Source of the DNA: Caecibacteroides pullorum
GTDB taxonomy: Bacteria; Bacteroidota; Bacteroidia; Bacteroidales; Bacteroidaceae
NCBI RefSeq assembly: GCF_019239235.1
Contig: NZ_JAAZTS010000005.1
Location: 1 to 64,000, forward strand
Reading direction: 5' to 3'
Length of the DNA stretch: 64,000 nucleotides
The position numbers were made by a program, and so were the translations under genes. The notes beneath the pieces were generated by a model, which saw only the letters and a list, made by a program, of their open reading frames with translations, was not told where the DNA came from and searched no databases. Below are positions 52,701 through 60,326 of the stretch, piece by piece (position 1 is the first letter of the stretch; the number at the start of each line of letters is the position of its first letter).

Positions 52701-52771
52701 ATAGGACGGTTGACAAAGAACAATATCAGGACGGCCAGCAGGCAGATGCGTTTCAACGAAGTGTTTTTCAT
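49733..52771 (-). CDS. GH3 beta-N-acetylhexosaminidase fused to a serine beta-lactamase-like domain
   Basis: This 1012-residue exported protein joins two enzymes. Residues ~50-400 are a glycoside hydrolase family 3 domain with the NagZ-type block KHFPGHGDTNVDSH (228-241) and the probable nucleophile Asp in GLVFTDALAM. A second GH3-like alpha/beta sandwich (about 420-580) follows. Residues ~610-1010 are a serine beta-lactamase/penicillin-binding-like domain with Ser655-x-x-Lys658 (ASLTKM), YSCVGF (the YxN-like position reads YSC) and HTGFTGT. It probably removes N-acetylglucosamine from muropeptides and hydrolyses an amide or ester. The signal peptide places it in the periplasm. It is last of three genes after the two nucleotidase genes, spaced by 13 bases. 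Confidence 0.9.
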   Translation of the reverse strand: MKNTSLKRICLLAVLILFFVNRPMSDAQSVPASTPRGEASFLYAMKDDAGCRQWVDSVMQTLSLRERIGQLFIYTIAPTQTKANVDLLRKVVKDYKVGGLLFSAGEVPNQVALTNLAQEWADVPLMITLDGEWGLAMRLKETPRFPRNMVLGCIADDSLLYEYGREVARECREMGIHVNFAPVADVNINPSNPVINTRSFGEDPANVARKVVAYARGLEDGGVVSVAKHFPGHGDTNVDSHKALPTLRFSRERLDSVELYPFRQVIDAGLNGIMVGHLAVPALEGREGVPTSLSRKITHDLLVDELRFKGLVFTDALAMKGVSGSASLCLEALKAGHDQLLVPRRIKEDVDAVLRAVKHGELSKEDIARRCRKVLTYKYALGLNRKPFVRLSGLSTRLNTPQARDLVRRLSLAAVTVLGNEEKTLPLDPTLKDVAVVNVGDHAELMPFMQALRPYAEPERFDVARGMNASQCAAFQKRLASYRRVLVCVTEDNLDAYRTFFETFAPEVPVVYVLFVQGYRLESWMDGCLKKASAVVLAHASDEEVQQGVADILYGVAGADGRLSASIGEAFVAGEGVTIEPRTLPRYNPDEHGMDAGILSQIDDIVEEGIRKGAFPGCQVVVWKDGHEMFNKAFGTQEKGGKVPVEATDVYDLASLTKMTATLLAVMKLYDQGLLSLTDYASTYLPFLKGTDKERITIRELLMHESGLPSTILFYQDAIDKESYAGTLFKASADRLHTVRLGRKTWGNPHFRFRAGLTSPFRTDSCTIQVSDSLWLQASFKQEMMRKIADARLRDKRYRYSCVGFILLQQVVEVRTGLSMDEFLHKEFYGPMGLTHTGFRPLAFLSARHIVPTSTDAFLRKTTLRGFVHDESAAFLGGVSGNAGLFSNASEVAALCQMLLDDGVYQGKRYLSAETCRTFTTQTSRISRRGLGFDKPGKANERFSPCCESAPASVYGHTGFTGTCAWVDPDNGLVYVFLSNRISPDVCNNLLMELDVRERIHETIYRALRTGR

Positions 52772-52784
52772 AGCGGCTGAGAGA

Positions 52785-53639
52785 TTATTTTTTCGTTAAC
52801 GTCAATGTCCACACTCCCACATACACGCCGTTCTTGCCCGTATGGAACACGGGCGTCTCGCGCCCCTCGGCATTGGGGTAGAAGGCGGGAGTCTCCATAA
52901 ACGTGTGCGAGTGTCCGCCAAGGATGGCGTCGATGCCCGAAGTGGCCACTACCAGCTTCTCGTCGCTCATGGCTTTGGGATCGATACCGCGGATGCCCAG
53001 ATGCGACAGGCAGATGACGGCGTCGCAATGTTCCTCGTTACGAAGGAGGTCGGCCATCTCCTGCGCCACGGGGATGGGGTCTTTGTAAACCACGCCCTGA
53101 CACTTGTCGGCCTGTATCAGTCCTTCGGGTTGGGGAGCCAGGCCGAAAAGGCCGATGCGCAAGCCGTCGCGTTCGATGACCACATAGGGCTTCACCAGTC
53201 CCTCGAGCGGCGTACCTGTCACGTCGTAGTTGGAGCAGACCACCGGAAAGCGAGCCATGCGGAAGAGGCGGGCCATGTTCTCCATACCGAAGTCGAACTC
53301 ATGGTTGCCGATGGTCATGGCGTCGTAGCCCATGTGGTTCATCAGCTGGATTTCGACCTCGCCCTTGTAGAAGTTGTAGTAGGGCGTGCCTTGCGAGATG
53401 TCGCCACAATCGAGCACGAGCGTGTTGGGATGTTCGGCACAGAACTGGCGGACGAAGGCGGCACGGCGGGCCAATCCACCCTTACCGGCATCGGCGTCGG
53501 CGGCATCGGCGGCCAGGGGTTCCACACGGCTGTGCATGTCGCTCGTCTGGAGCAGATAGAGTTCTTTTGTCTGCTGGGCGGAGAGGCTCAGTGCCAGGCA
53601 TCCGGCCAGCCAAAGCAGCATATAGATTCGTTTCATCAT
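52785..53639 (-). CDS. Periplasmic metallophosphatase (5'-nucleotidase N-terminal domain)
   Basis: The 284-residue protein has a signal peptide (MMKRIYMLLWLAGCLALSLSA) followed by a calcineurin-like metallophosphoesterase. Metal-binding blocks are TSDMHSRVE, LDCGDISQG, TIGNHEFDFG, ICLSHLG and LGGHSHTF. This corresponds to the N-terminal half of UshA-like 5'-nucleotidases, and the C-terminal half is encoded by the gene just upstream. It ends 13 bases before the GH3 fusion start. It would hydrolyse extracellular or periplasmic nucleotides. A start three bases downstream (53636) is possible. Confidence 0.92.
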   Translation of the reverse strand: MMKRIYMLLWLAGCLALSLSAQQTKELYLLQTSDMHSRVEPLAADAADADAGKGGLARRAAFVRQFCAEHPNTLVLDCGDISQGTPYYNFYKGEVEIQLMNHMGYDAMTIGNHEFDFGMENMARLFRMARFPVVCSNYDVTGTPLEGLVKPYVVIERDGLRIGLFGLAPQPEGLIQADKCQGVVYKDPIPVAQEMADLLRNEEHCDAVICLSHLGIRGIDPKAMSDEKLVVATSGIDAILGGHSHTFMETPAFYPNAEGRETPVFHTGKNGVYVGVWTLTLTKK

Positions 53640-53673
53640 TGCGATAATCCTTTCTTTCTTGAGTTTACATTGT

Positions 53674-54450
53674 TCATTTCTTCATCACCACACGGCCTTC
53701 GATGCGCGCCTCTATCTTCCGTCCGGCAGCCGTCTCGCGCTCCACGTAGTCCATGAAAAGGCCGCGGAGCGTGGCTTCCTCGGGACACTGGCGCTGGCTG
53801 GCGCGGGTCAGGGCCGCCATACCGTCGTTGCCCTCGGCCAGGAAGTCGATGGTGCCCACGGTGTAGGTGCGCCCCTCGTCGATGGCCTGTCCGCCCACCT
53901 TCGCCTCGAGCAGGTGGCCTTCGGCATCGATGACCAGGTTCAGCCCGCTCACCCCCTCACCGCCACGGGCGGCAATGTTGGCGCAAAGCTCCTTCAGGGC
54001 GGCTCCGCCCAGCGTGAGCACACAGAGCGAGTTTTCAAAGGGCAGGATTTCGTAGATGTTCTGCGTGGTGATGTTGCCCTCGGTCAGCACGTTGCGAATG
54101 CCGCCCACGTTGACCAGCCCCACGTCGGCCGGACGGCCCAGCACGCTGGCGGCGGCCTGGCGCAAGACGTCGGCTATGAGGTTGGACAGGGGACTTTCGG
54201 GACGGAAGCGGTCCATCAACACGGCGGCCACGCCTTTCACCTCGCCCATCACGCTATCCACCCCAGCCTTGTAGGGCTCCAGCAGCGCCAGGGCATCCTT
54301 GTCAGGCTCCGCATCCCAGGTGGCGTCCATCGCCACCCGCGTGCCTTCCACCTTCGTCACTTCGTATTCCGCACGGCAGGAGACCAAGCCGCATACGCAG
54401 GCCAGCAGCACCACCGCCATCCACTTCGAGTATGTATTTTTCTTTTCCAT
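53674..54450 (-). CDS. 5'-nucleotidase C-terminal domain lipoprotein
   Basis: The 258-residue protein is a lipoprotein (ACVCGLVSC lipobox). It consists only of the 5_nucleotid_C domain: ESPLSNLIADVLRQA, GLVNVGGIRNVL, GNITTQNIYEILPFENSLCVLTLGGAALKEL and DFLAEGNDGM. In UshA this domain binds the substrate base and is fused to the metallophosphatase. Here it is the first gene of the operon and its partner is second. The two chains would need to assemble for activity. A TATTTTTG element on this strand at 54484-54477 is a likely -7 site, 27 bases before the ATG. Confidence 0.9.
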   Translation of the reverse strand: MEKKNTYSKWMAVVLLACVCGLVSCRAEYEVTKVEGTRVAMDATWDAEPDKDALALLEPYKAGVDSVMGEVKGVAAVLMDRFRPESPLSNLIADVLRQAAASVLGRPADVGLVNVGGIRNVLTEGNITTQNIYEILPFENSLCVLTLGGAALKELCANIAARGGEGVSGLNLVIDAEGHLLEAKVGGQAIDEGRTYTVGTIDFLAEGNDGMAALTRASQRQCPEEATLRGLFMDYVERETAAGRKIEARIEGRVVMKK

Positions 54451-54563
54451 GCGTTCATCGTATTTTTAAACCGACACAAAAATACGAAAAAAAATCGGAA
54501 CTAGCAATAGGCATCATCCACAAGAACGCCACATGTTCCGACCTACGCTTCAAGCGTCACAAA

Positions 54564-54755
54564 TATCACAAATCACAAATCACAATTATCGAAAATAGAT
54601 TTTCAACCCAGCCAAAGGAAGCGGGAGCGAAAAATAATATTATATATATATTATATATAATATAATATATATATAATATTAAATTATTTAACACTTCTCT
54701 TTCGGTACAACAGGTAAAAATCGTTTCGGCTAATTGTGATTTGTGATTTGTGATA
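54564..54755. repeat. 25-bp inverted repeat around a pure A/T palindrome
   Basis: 54564-54588 is the exact reverse complement of 54731-54755; the arms are period-7 repeats of TCACAAA. Near the centre, about 54631-54690, lies an almost uninterrupted TA-rich palindrome. The arm sequence recurs at 57675-57690 before the first ABC permease gene. It could extrude as a cruciform or end transcription in either direction. Confidence 0.85.
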
Positions 54756-54949
54756 ATCGTGATCAGAGGAAGAAGAAACAGGCTAAGAAAATATTAAACA
54801 CTGCACATCTAAACAAGCAAAGAGAAAAAGAGACAAACGCTTCCACCACACCAGCACCCGCACCCAACCATTCACCACGAAAAACCAGTCCTTCAACAAA
54901 GACGAACGGCCGGCTTTTCCTCGCAAAAGCACAAAAAAAGCGCCAAACA

Positions 54950-54981
54950 TTTGTGTATCCGACAAATAATTCGCACCTTTG
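54950..54981 (+). promoter_or_regulatory. Promoter of rplS
   Basis: TTTG (54950-54953), 20 bases, CACCTTTG (54974-54981, one base from consensus). The transcript would have an ~80-base leader before the rplS ATG at 55071. Confidence 0.6.
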
Positions 54982-55070
54982 CATCCGCTTTCGCGCAATC
55001 GCTGTCAGGAAAAACAGAGAGAAGCCTGGTATGTTGCGTAGTAACGATAACAATTTAACCAATTAGAACA

Positions 55071-55424
55071 ATGGATTTAATTAAAATTGCAGAAGAAGCA
55101 TTTGCTACCGGCAAGCAGCACCCCAGCTTCAAGGCAGGTGACACCGTAACCGTAGCATACCGTATCGTAGAAGGTAACAAGGAACGCGTTCAGCTGTATC
55201 GCGGCGTTGTTATCAAAATTTCCGGCCATGGTGAAAAGAAGCGTTTCACCGTTCGCAAGATGTCGGGTACTGTAGGTGTAGAACGTATCTTCCCCATCGA
55301 ATCACCGGCTATCGACAGCATCGAGGTGAACAAGATCGGTAAAGTTCGTCGCGCCAAGTTGTACTACCTGCGCAACCTCACCGGCAAGAAAGCTCGTATC
55401 AAAGAGAAAAGAGCCAACGCCTAA
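55071..55424 (+). CDS. rplS: 50S ribosomal protein L19
   Basis: The 117-residue protein matches L19 over its length: [58 protein letters not shown] and a basic tail [21 protein letters not shown]. It binds 23S rRNA near the intersubunit bridge. It is monocistronic here, with its own promoter and a strong terminator 35 bases downstream. An L19-type leader RNA is possible in the 5' untranslated region but was not recognised. Confidence 0.97.
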   Translation: MDLIKIAEEAFATGKQHPSFKAGDTVTVAYRIVEGNKERVQLYRGVVIKISGHGEKKRFTVRKMSGTVGVERIFPIESPAIDSIEVNKIGKVRRAKLYYLRNLTGKKARIKEKRANA

Positions 55425-55458
55425 GGCCAAGGCCGTCTGGCCAGAACAAAATAAAAGA

Positions 55459-55492
55459 GGGAAGCTTCCACATACGGAGGCTTCCCTTTTTT
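55459..55492 (+). terminator. Terminator of rplS
   Basis: GGGAAGC (55459-55465) pairs with GCTTCCC (55480-55486), with TTCC/GGAG partly paired inside, followed by TTTTTT. The remaining ~250 bases to the next gene hold nothing that I can identify. Confidence 0.85.
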
Positions 55493-55741
55493 ATGACAAA
55501 AAGCGAAGGCTATCGCCCACCCCACTCCAGCAAAATCCGCCAAGAACGAGGCTCCCGAAGACAGGAACAGATGCAAAAATTGCCGTTTCCATCGAAGAAA
55601 TTCACAAGCGGACGCTAGTCTGCACCTCCTTCCAAAGCGACGACAGGCCTTGCATTGCAACATAAAAATAACTGACACAGACGGGCGACGATCATTTTCC
55701 GCACCCGTTGTGCCAGTTCTTTCAATTTCTTACAAAAGCGG

Positions 55742-56713
55742 TTACTTCAGCTCCCAGCCCAGCGCACTGGCACCCAGCACGGCAGCATCGGCATCCTTCA
55801 GCTCGGACATCAGCAACTTGGTCTTGCCCTTGTAGATGTTGAGCACGTTCTTGTCGATGGACTCCTGGATAGGCTTGAAGATATAGTCGCCCGACTTGGC
55901 CAGACCGCCGAAGAGCACGATGGCTTCGGGGCTCGAGAAGGCGATAGCATCGGCCAGCGCTTCACCCAAGATCGTACCCGTAAAGTTGAAGATGTCCTGA
56001 GCCAGCTTGTCGCCCTTCACGGCAGCGTCGTACACATCTTTCGACGTGATGTTCTCGGCCGGGATGGAGCGGAGCAGACTGGGCTCTGTGCGGGCCGTCA
56101 GGAACTCGCGGGCCGTGCGTGCCACGCCCGTAGCCGAACAATAGGTCTCGAGGCATCCTTTGCGACCGCAACCGCAGACACGTCCATTCTCGCGGCGCAC
56201 GATGACATGGCCCAGCTCGCCGGCAAATCCGTCGTGGCCATAAACCAGCTGGCCGTTGATGACGATGCCGCTACCTACGCCCGTACCCAGCGTGATCATG
56301 ATGAAGTCCTTCATACCACGGGCCGCGCCGTAGGTCATTTCGCCGATGGCGGCCGCGTTGGCGTCGTTGGTCAGAGCCGTCGGTATGCCCAGGCGCTCTT
56401 CGAACAAGGCAGCCAGGGGAATGACACCCTTCCACGGAAGGTTGGGAGCAAACTCGATGGTACCCGTATAATAGTTGCCGTTGGGGGCACCCACGCCGAT
56501 ACCCTTGATTTTATCTTTTCCGCCATTGGCTTCGAGCAGGGGAAGCAGGTTCTTGCAAACTTCGTCCACGTATGTTTCCACTTCCGTATAAGCGCCCGTC
56601 TTGATAGAGCTGCTTGCAATCACCGTTCCACGCGCATCTACAATGCCAAATACAGTATTCGTACCGCCTATGTCGATACCCACCACATAGGGTTTCTCCA
56701 TGTTCGTATTCAT
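55742..56713 (-). CDS. ROK family glucokinase
   Basis: The 323-residue protein has the ROK kinase signature. The ATP-binding VGIDIGGTNTVFGIVD (about 10-25), the substrate-binding ANAAAIGEMTYG and TLGTGVGSGIV, and the catalytic HxxD-type region GELGHVIV are visible. The zinc motif CGCGRKGCLETYCS and a second ATP-binding segment VLFGGLAKSGDY also are present. It phosphorylates glucose (or another hexose). No HTH domain is present, so it is a kinase rather than a ROK repressor. The ATG at 56701 (MEKPYVVG) is an alternative start. Confidence 0.92.
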   Translation of the reverse strand: MNTNMEKPYVVGIDIGGTNTVFGIVDARGTVIASSSIKTGAYTEVETYVDEVCKNLLPLLEANGGKDKIKGIGVGAPNGNYYTGTIEFAPNLPWKGVIPLAALFEERLGIPTALTNDANAAAIGEMTYGAARGMKDFIMITLGTGVGSGIVINGQLVYGHDGFAGELGHVIVRRENGRVCGCGRKGCLETYCSATGVARTAREFLTARTEPSLLRSIPAENITSKDVYDAAVKGDKLAQDIFNFTGTILGEALADAIAFSSPEAIVLFGGLAKSGDYIFKPIQESIDKNVLNIYKGKTKLLMSELKDADAAVLGASALGWELK

Positions 56714-56851
56714 GATATTCTCTTTTGTTTAAAGGGTTAATATTAATGTTGGTTACAAATTTGACAAAGAAAAACGAAACAACAAAATCTTTTCCCTAAA
56801 AAAAAGATACCCGACACGCACACGTTAGCAGAAAAAAAGAAAAAAAGTCCG

Positions 56852-56860
56852 TATCTTTTG
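56852..56860 (+). promoter_or_regulatory. Possible -7 element before the export operon
   Basis: TATCTTTTG differs from TAnnTTTG by one extra base. It lies 60 bases before the GTG start at 56921. Confidence 0.3.
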
Positions 56861-56920
56861 CAACTTTTTATCACATACGTGCGTCTAATAGCGAAAACAA
56901 GCATAAAATCGAAGAAAGTC

Positions 56921-57637
56921 GTGATACAGCTAAAAGACATCAACAAGACCTACTACAACGGAGCGCCGCTCCACGTTCTGAAGGGCATCAATCTGGATAT
57001 CGCAAAGGGAGAGTTCGTATCCATCATGGGTGCATCGGGGTCGGGAAAGTCCACCTTACTTAATATATTGGGCATACTGGACAACTACGACACGGGCGAA
57101 TACTACCTGAACGGCACGCTCATCAAGAACCTGAGCGAGACACGCGCCGCCGAATACCGCAACCGCATGATAGGCTTCATCTTCCAGTCGTTCAACCTCA
57201 TCTCGTTCAAGAACGCGGTGGAGAACGTGGCCCTGCCCCTGTTCTACCAGGGCGTGAGCCGCAAGAAACGCAACACCCTGGCGATGGAGTACCTCGACCG
57301 CCTGGGCCTGAAGGACTGGGCCCACCACATGCCCAACGAGATGAGCGGCGGACAGAAGCAACGCGTGGCCATCGCCCGTGCCCTCATCACCCGTCCGCAA
57401 ATCATCCTGGCCGACGAGCCAACGGGAGCCCTCGATAGCAAGACCTCGGTCGAAGTGATGCAGATCCTGAAGGACCTCCACCAGACGGGCATGACCATCG
57501 TCGTCGTGACCCACGAAAGCGGTGTGGCCAACCAGACGGACAAGATTATCCACATCAAGGACGGCGTGATAGGCACCATCGAAGAGAACCTGAACCACGA
57601 CGCTTCGCCTTTCGGCCGCGACGGGTTCATGAAGTAA
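56921..57637 (+). CDS. ABC transporter ATPase (MacB/LolD type)
   Basis: The 238-residue protein has the Walker [11 protein letters not shown] (about 38-47), Q-loop FQSFNLI, signature MSGGQKQR and Walker [15 protein letters not shown], with the switch His in VVVTHESG. This is the MacB/LolD/FtsE type of ATPase that works with FtsX-like permeases. The likely start is the GTG at 56921 ([14 protein letters not shown]); upstream residues would be non-homologous. It is the first gene of a five-gene operon that also holds two permeases, an adaptor and a TolC-like channel. Confidence 0.92.
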   Translation: MIQLKDINKTYYNGAPLHVLKGINLDIAKGEFVSIMGASGSGKSTLLNILGILDNYDTGEYYLNGTLIKNLSETRAAEYRNRMIGFIFQSFNLISFKNAVENVALPLFYQGVSRKKRNTLAMEYLDRLGLKDWAHHMPNEMSGGQKQRVAIARALITRPQIILADEPTGALDSKTSVEVMQILKDLHQTGMTIVVVTHESGVANQTDKIIHIKDGVIGTIEENLNHDASPFGRDGFMK

Positions 57638-57654
57638 TTGTTTAATGGAAAATG

Positions 57655-57724
57655 GAGAATGGCCCCCCCATTCTCAAATCACAAATCACAATTATCACAA
57701 TTATCAATTTTCAATTCTCAATTC
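57655..57724. repeat. Hairpin plus heptad array before the first ABC permease
   Basis: GAGAATGG (57655-57662) and CCATTCTC (57668-57675) form an 8-bp hairpin. An array of ATCACAA/TCAATTT repeats with a seven-base period fills 57671-57724 up to the next ATG. It shares its start with the arms of the inverted repeat at 54564. 57638-57654 adds TAATGGAAAATGG-type repeats. Confidence 0.75.
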
Positions 57725-57726
57725 CC

Positions 57727-58986
57727 ATGATTGACCTTTGGCAAGAAATATACGGCACCCTGCGGCGCAACAAGCTACGCACCTTCCTGACGGGCTTTGC
57801 CGTGGCGTGGGGCATCTTCATGCTCATCGTGCTGCTGGGCGCGGGCAACGGCCTCATCCACGCTTTCGAGCAAAACTCGTCCGAACGGGCGCTCAACTCC
57901 ATCCGCATCTTCCCCGGCTGGACCACCCAGTCGTACGACGGCCTGAAGGAAGGGCGGCGCATCGAGCTGGACAACCGCGACCTGACGGACACCGAAACGC
58001 AATTTCCCGACAACGTGACAAGCGTGGGCGCCACCGTGCGCCAGAGCGGCCTCAACATCAGCTTCGGCAAGGAGTACGTCAACCTCTCCCTGCTGGGCGT
58101 ACACCCCAACTACACGGAAATCGAGGCCGTAAAGACCGCCGAGGGGCGCTTCATCAACGACATCGACCTGAAGGAGCGGCGCAAGGTCATCGTCCTCCAC
58201 CAGAAGTCGGCCGATATCCTCTTCGGCAAGACCCACACCGAGCCCATCGGCCAGTTTGTCAACGCCGGGGGCGTGGCCTATCAGGTGGTGGGCATCTACA
58301 ACGACCAGGGCAACAGCGAACCGAGCGAAGCCTACATCCCCTTCAGCACCCTGCAGACCATCTACAACAAGGGCAACAAGCTGAACAACATCCTCCTGAC
58401 CACCGACGGCCTGACCTCCCTCGAGAGCAACGAAGCCTTCGAAGCGGAATACCGCCGCGTCATCGGCGCCAACCACCGCTTCTCGCCCGACGACACGGGC
58501 GCCATCTGGATATGGAACCGCTTTACCGACTACCTGCGCACCATGAACGCCATGGGCATCCTGCGCACGGCCATCTGGGTCATCGGCATCTTCACGTTGC
58601 TGAGCGGCATCGTGGGCGTGTCGAACATCATGCTCATCACCGTGCGCGAGCGCACCCACGAGTTCGGCATCCGCAAGGCACTGGGCGCCAAGCCGGCTTC
58701 CATCCTGTGGCTCATCATCGTGGAGAGTGTCGTCATCACCACCCTCTTCGGCTACATCGGCATGGTGGCGGGCATCGGCGTGACGGAGTGGATGGACAAC
58801 ACCTTCGGCAACCAAACGATGGATGCCAGCATGTTCCAGGCCAAGATGTTCAGCGACCCGACGGTAGACCTTCGCATCGCCATACAGGCTACAGTGACGC
58901 TCATCGTAGCCGGCACGCTGGCCGGTTTTTTCCCTGCCCGCAAGGCCACGAAAATCAAGCCCATCGAGGCATTGAGGGCGGATTAA
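57727..58986 (+). CDS. ABC transporter permease (MacB-like), first
   Basis: The 419-residue protein has the MacB/FtsX arrangement. One N-terminal membrane helix (FLTGFAVAWGIFMLIVLLGAG), then a large periplasmic domain (about 50-280), then three C-terminal helices. The block GIVGVSNIMLITVRERTHEFGIRKALGAKPASIL (about 295-330) is the conserved loop. The ATG at 57727 is the natural start, because upstream in-frame codons lie in a repeat array. It pairs with the second permease to form a heterodimer or two homodimers. Confidence 0.92.
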   Translation: MIDLWQEIYGTLRRNKLRTFLTGFAVAWGIFMLIVLLGAGNGLIHAFEQNSSERALNSIRIFPGWTTQSYDGLKEGRRIELDNRDLTDTETQFPDNVTSVGATVRQSGLNISFGKEYVNLSLLGVHPNYTEIEAVKTAEGRFINDIDLKERRKVIVLHQKSADILFGKTHTEPIGQFVNAGGVAYQVVGIYNDQGNSEPSEAYIPFSTLQTIYNKGNKLNNILLTTDGLTSLESNEAFEAEYRRVIGANHRFSPDDTGAIWIWNRFTDYLRTMNAMGILRTAIWVIGIFTLLSGIVGVSNIMLITVRERTHEFGIRKALGAKPASILWLIIVESVVITTLFGYIGMVAGIGVTEWMDNTFGNQTMDASMFQAKMFSDPTVDLRIAIQATVTLIVAGTLAGFFPARKATKIKPIEALRAD

Positions 58987-59022
58987 TGGAGAATGGGAAA
59001 TGGATAATTGAAAATTAGGCAT
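58984..59022. repeat. Heptad-like repeat between the two permease genes
   Basis: The 37-base spacer repeats AATGGAGAATGGGAAATGGA-type sequence, and the TAA stop of the first permease is its beginning. It ends just before the second permease ATG at 59024. Confidence 0.6.
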
Positions 59023-59023
59023 T

Positions 59024-60265
59024 ATGAAAATAGACAAAGATACCTGCGAGGAAATCCTCGTCACCATCACCCGCAACAAGACGCGAAGCCTGCTCACGGC
59101 CTTCGGCGTATTCTGGGGCATCTTCATGCTCGTGGCCCTCATGGGAGGCGGCCAAGGCATGGAGCAGGAGTTGCGTAAAGAATTCGAAGGTTTTGCCACC
59201 AACTCGGGCTTCATCTTCGCCCAAAAGACGGGCGAGGCCTACAAAGGCTTCCGCAAAGGACGAAGCTGGGACCTCGAAATGGCCGACGTGGAGCGCATCG
59301 GCAAACTGGCCCCCATAGAGATTTCCACTCCCTCGGTAGCCCAATGGGGCAAAACGGCCATCTACGAGGGCAACAAATACGATTGTAGCGTCAAAGGGCT
59401 CTACCCCGACTACGAACAGATAGAGCATCAGGAAATGGCCTACGGACGCTTCATCAACGACGTGGACATCCGCGAAGCACGCAAGGTGTGCGTCATCGGC
59501 AAGCGTGTCTACGAGAGCCTCTTCCCCAAGGGAGGTGACCCCTGCGGCAAGTACGTGCAAGTGGACAGCATCTACTATCGCGTGGTGGGCATGTGCTCGT
59601 CCGAGGGCAACGTCAACATACAGGGACAGGCTTCCGAAGCCGTCACCCTGCCCTATACCACGATGCAAAAGATGTACAACCTGGGCAACACCGTCGAGCT
59701 CGTGTGCTTCACCATGAAGCCTGGAGTGAAGGTGGCCGACGTGGAAGAGCAGGTGAAGCAAACCATCAAGGCCGCCCACTACATCTCGCCCGACGACCAG
59801 CAGGCGGTGATGATGCTCAACGTGGAAGCCATGTTCTCCATGATAGATGCCCTGATGACGGGCGTACACATCCTCATCTGGATGGTGGGGCTGGGCACGC
59901 TCTTTGCAGGAGCCATCGGCGTGTCGAACATCATGATGGTCACCGTGCGCGAGCGCACCACCGAGATAGGCATCCGACGCGCCATCGGGGCCCGTCCGCG
60001 CGACATTCTCCAGCAGATACTCTCCGAGAGCATGGTGCTGACTACCGTGGCAGGCATGGCGGGTATTTCGCTGGCCGTGCTGGTGCTCCAGGTGCTCGAG
60101 GCGGCGGCCAATCCGCAGGGTGTCGTCGAGACGCACTATCAGGTCAGCTTCGGCATGGCCGTGGGTACCTGCGTGCTGCTCATTGCCCTCGGCGTGCTGG
60201 CGGGGCTCGCGCCGGCCTACCGCGCCATGGCCATCAAGCCGATAGAGGCGATACGCGACGAATAG
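59024..60265 (+). CDS. ABC transporter permease (MacB-like), second
   Basis: The 413-residue protein has the same topology as the first permease: a helix with LLTAFGVFWGIFMLVALMGGG, a periplasmic domain (about 50-275) and three C-terminal helices. The conserved loop is GAIGVSNIMMVTVRERTTEIGIRRAIGARPRDIL. The two permeases are related but distinct, so a heterodimeric exporter is likely. It lies 61 bases before the adaptor gene. Confidence 0.92.
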   Translation: MKIDKDTCEEILVTITRNKTRSLLTAFGVFWGIFMLVALMGGGQGMEQELRKEFEGFATNSGFIFAQKTGEAYKGFRKGRSWDLEMADVERIGKLAPIEISTPSVAQWGKTAIYEGNKYDCSVKGLYPDYEQIEHQEMAYGRFINDVDIREARKVCVIGKRVYESLFPKGGDPCGKYVQVDSIYYRVVGMCSSEGNVNIQGQASEAVTLPYTTMQKMYNLGNTVELVCFTMKPGVKVADVEEQVKQTIKAAHYISPDDQQAVMMLNVEAMFSMIDALMTGVHILIWMVGLGTLFAGAIGVSNIMMVTVRERTTEIGIRRAIGARPRDILQQILSESMVLTTVAGMAGISLAVLVLQVLEAAANPQGVVETHYQVSFGMAVGTCVLLIALGVLAGLAPAYRAMAIKPIEAIRDE

Positions 60266-60326
60266 TTGTTCCACCTCCGATTTACTCCATCCTATTATAG
60301 AAATAAAAACAAAAAAACATATCGAC

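Larger units (their letters stand above)
54451..55070. other. Intergenic region between the nucleotidase operon and rplS
   Basis: This 620-base spacer lies between divergent genes and holds no gene that I can support. It contains a 25-bp perfect inverted repeat (54564-54588/54731-54755) around a ~50-bp pure A/T palindrome, the minus-strand -7 element at 54477-54484, the rplS promoter at 54950-54981 and its ~80-base leader. Confidence 0.65.

Noticed and set aside
50165..52780. An 871-codon open frame on the plus strand
   Set aside because: It lies wholly antisense to the GH3/beta-lactamase fusion, which has clear motifs and a signal peptide. The antisense frame has no recognisable domain and is a by-product of the high GC of that gene.
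57738..59018. A 426-codon open frame overlapping the first permease gene
   Set aside because: It is rich in Arg, His, Pro and Gly, the sign of a shifted frame in a GC-rich gene. The permease frame has the expected membrane helices and conserved loop.
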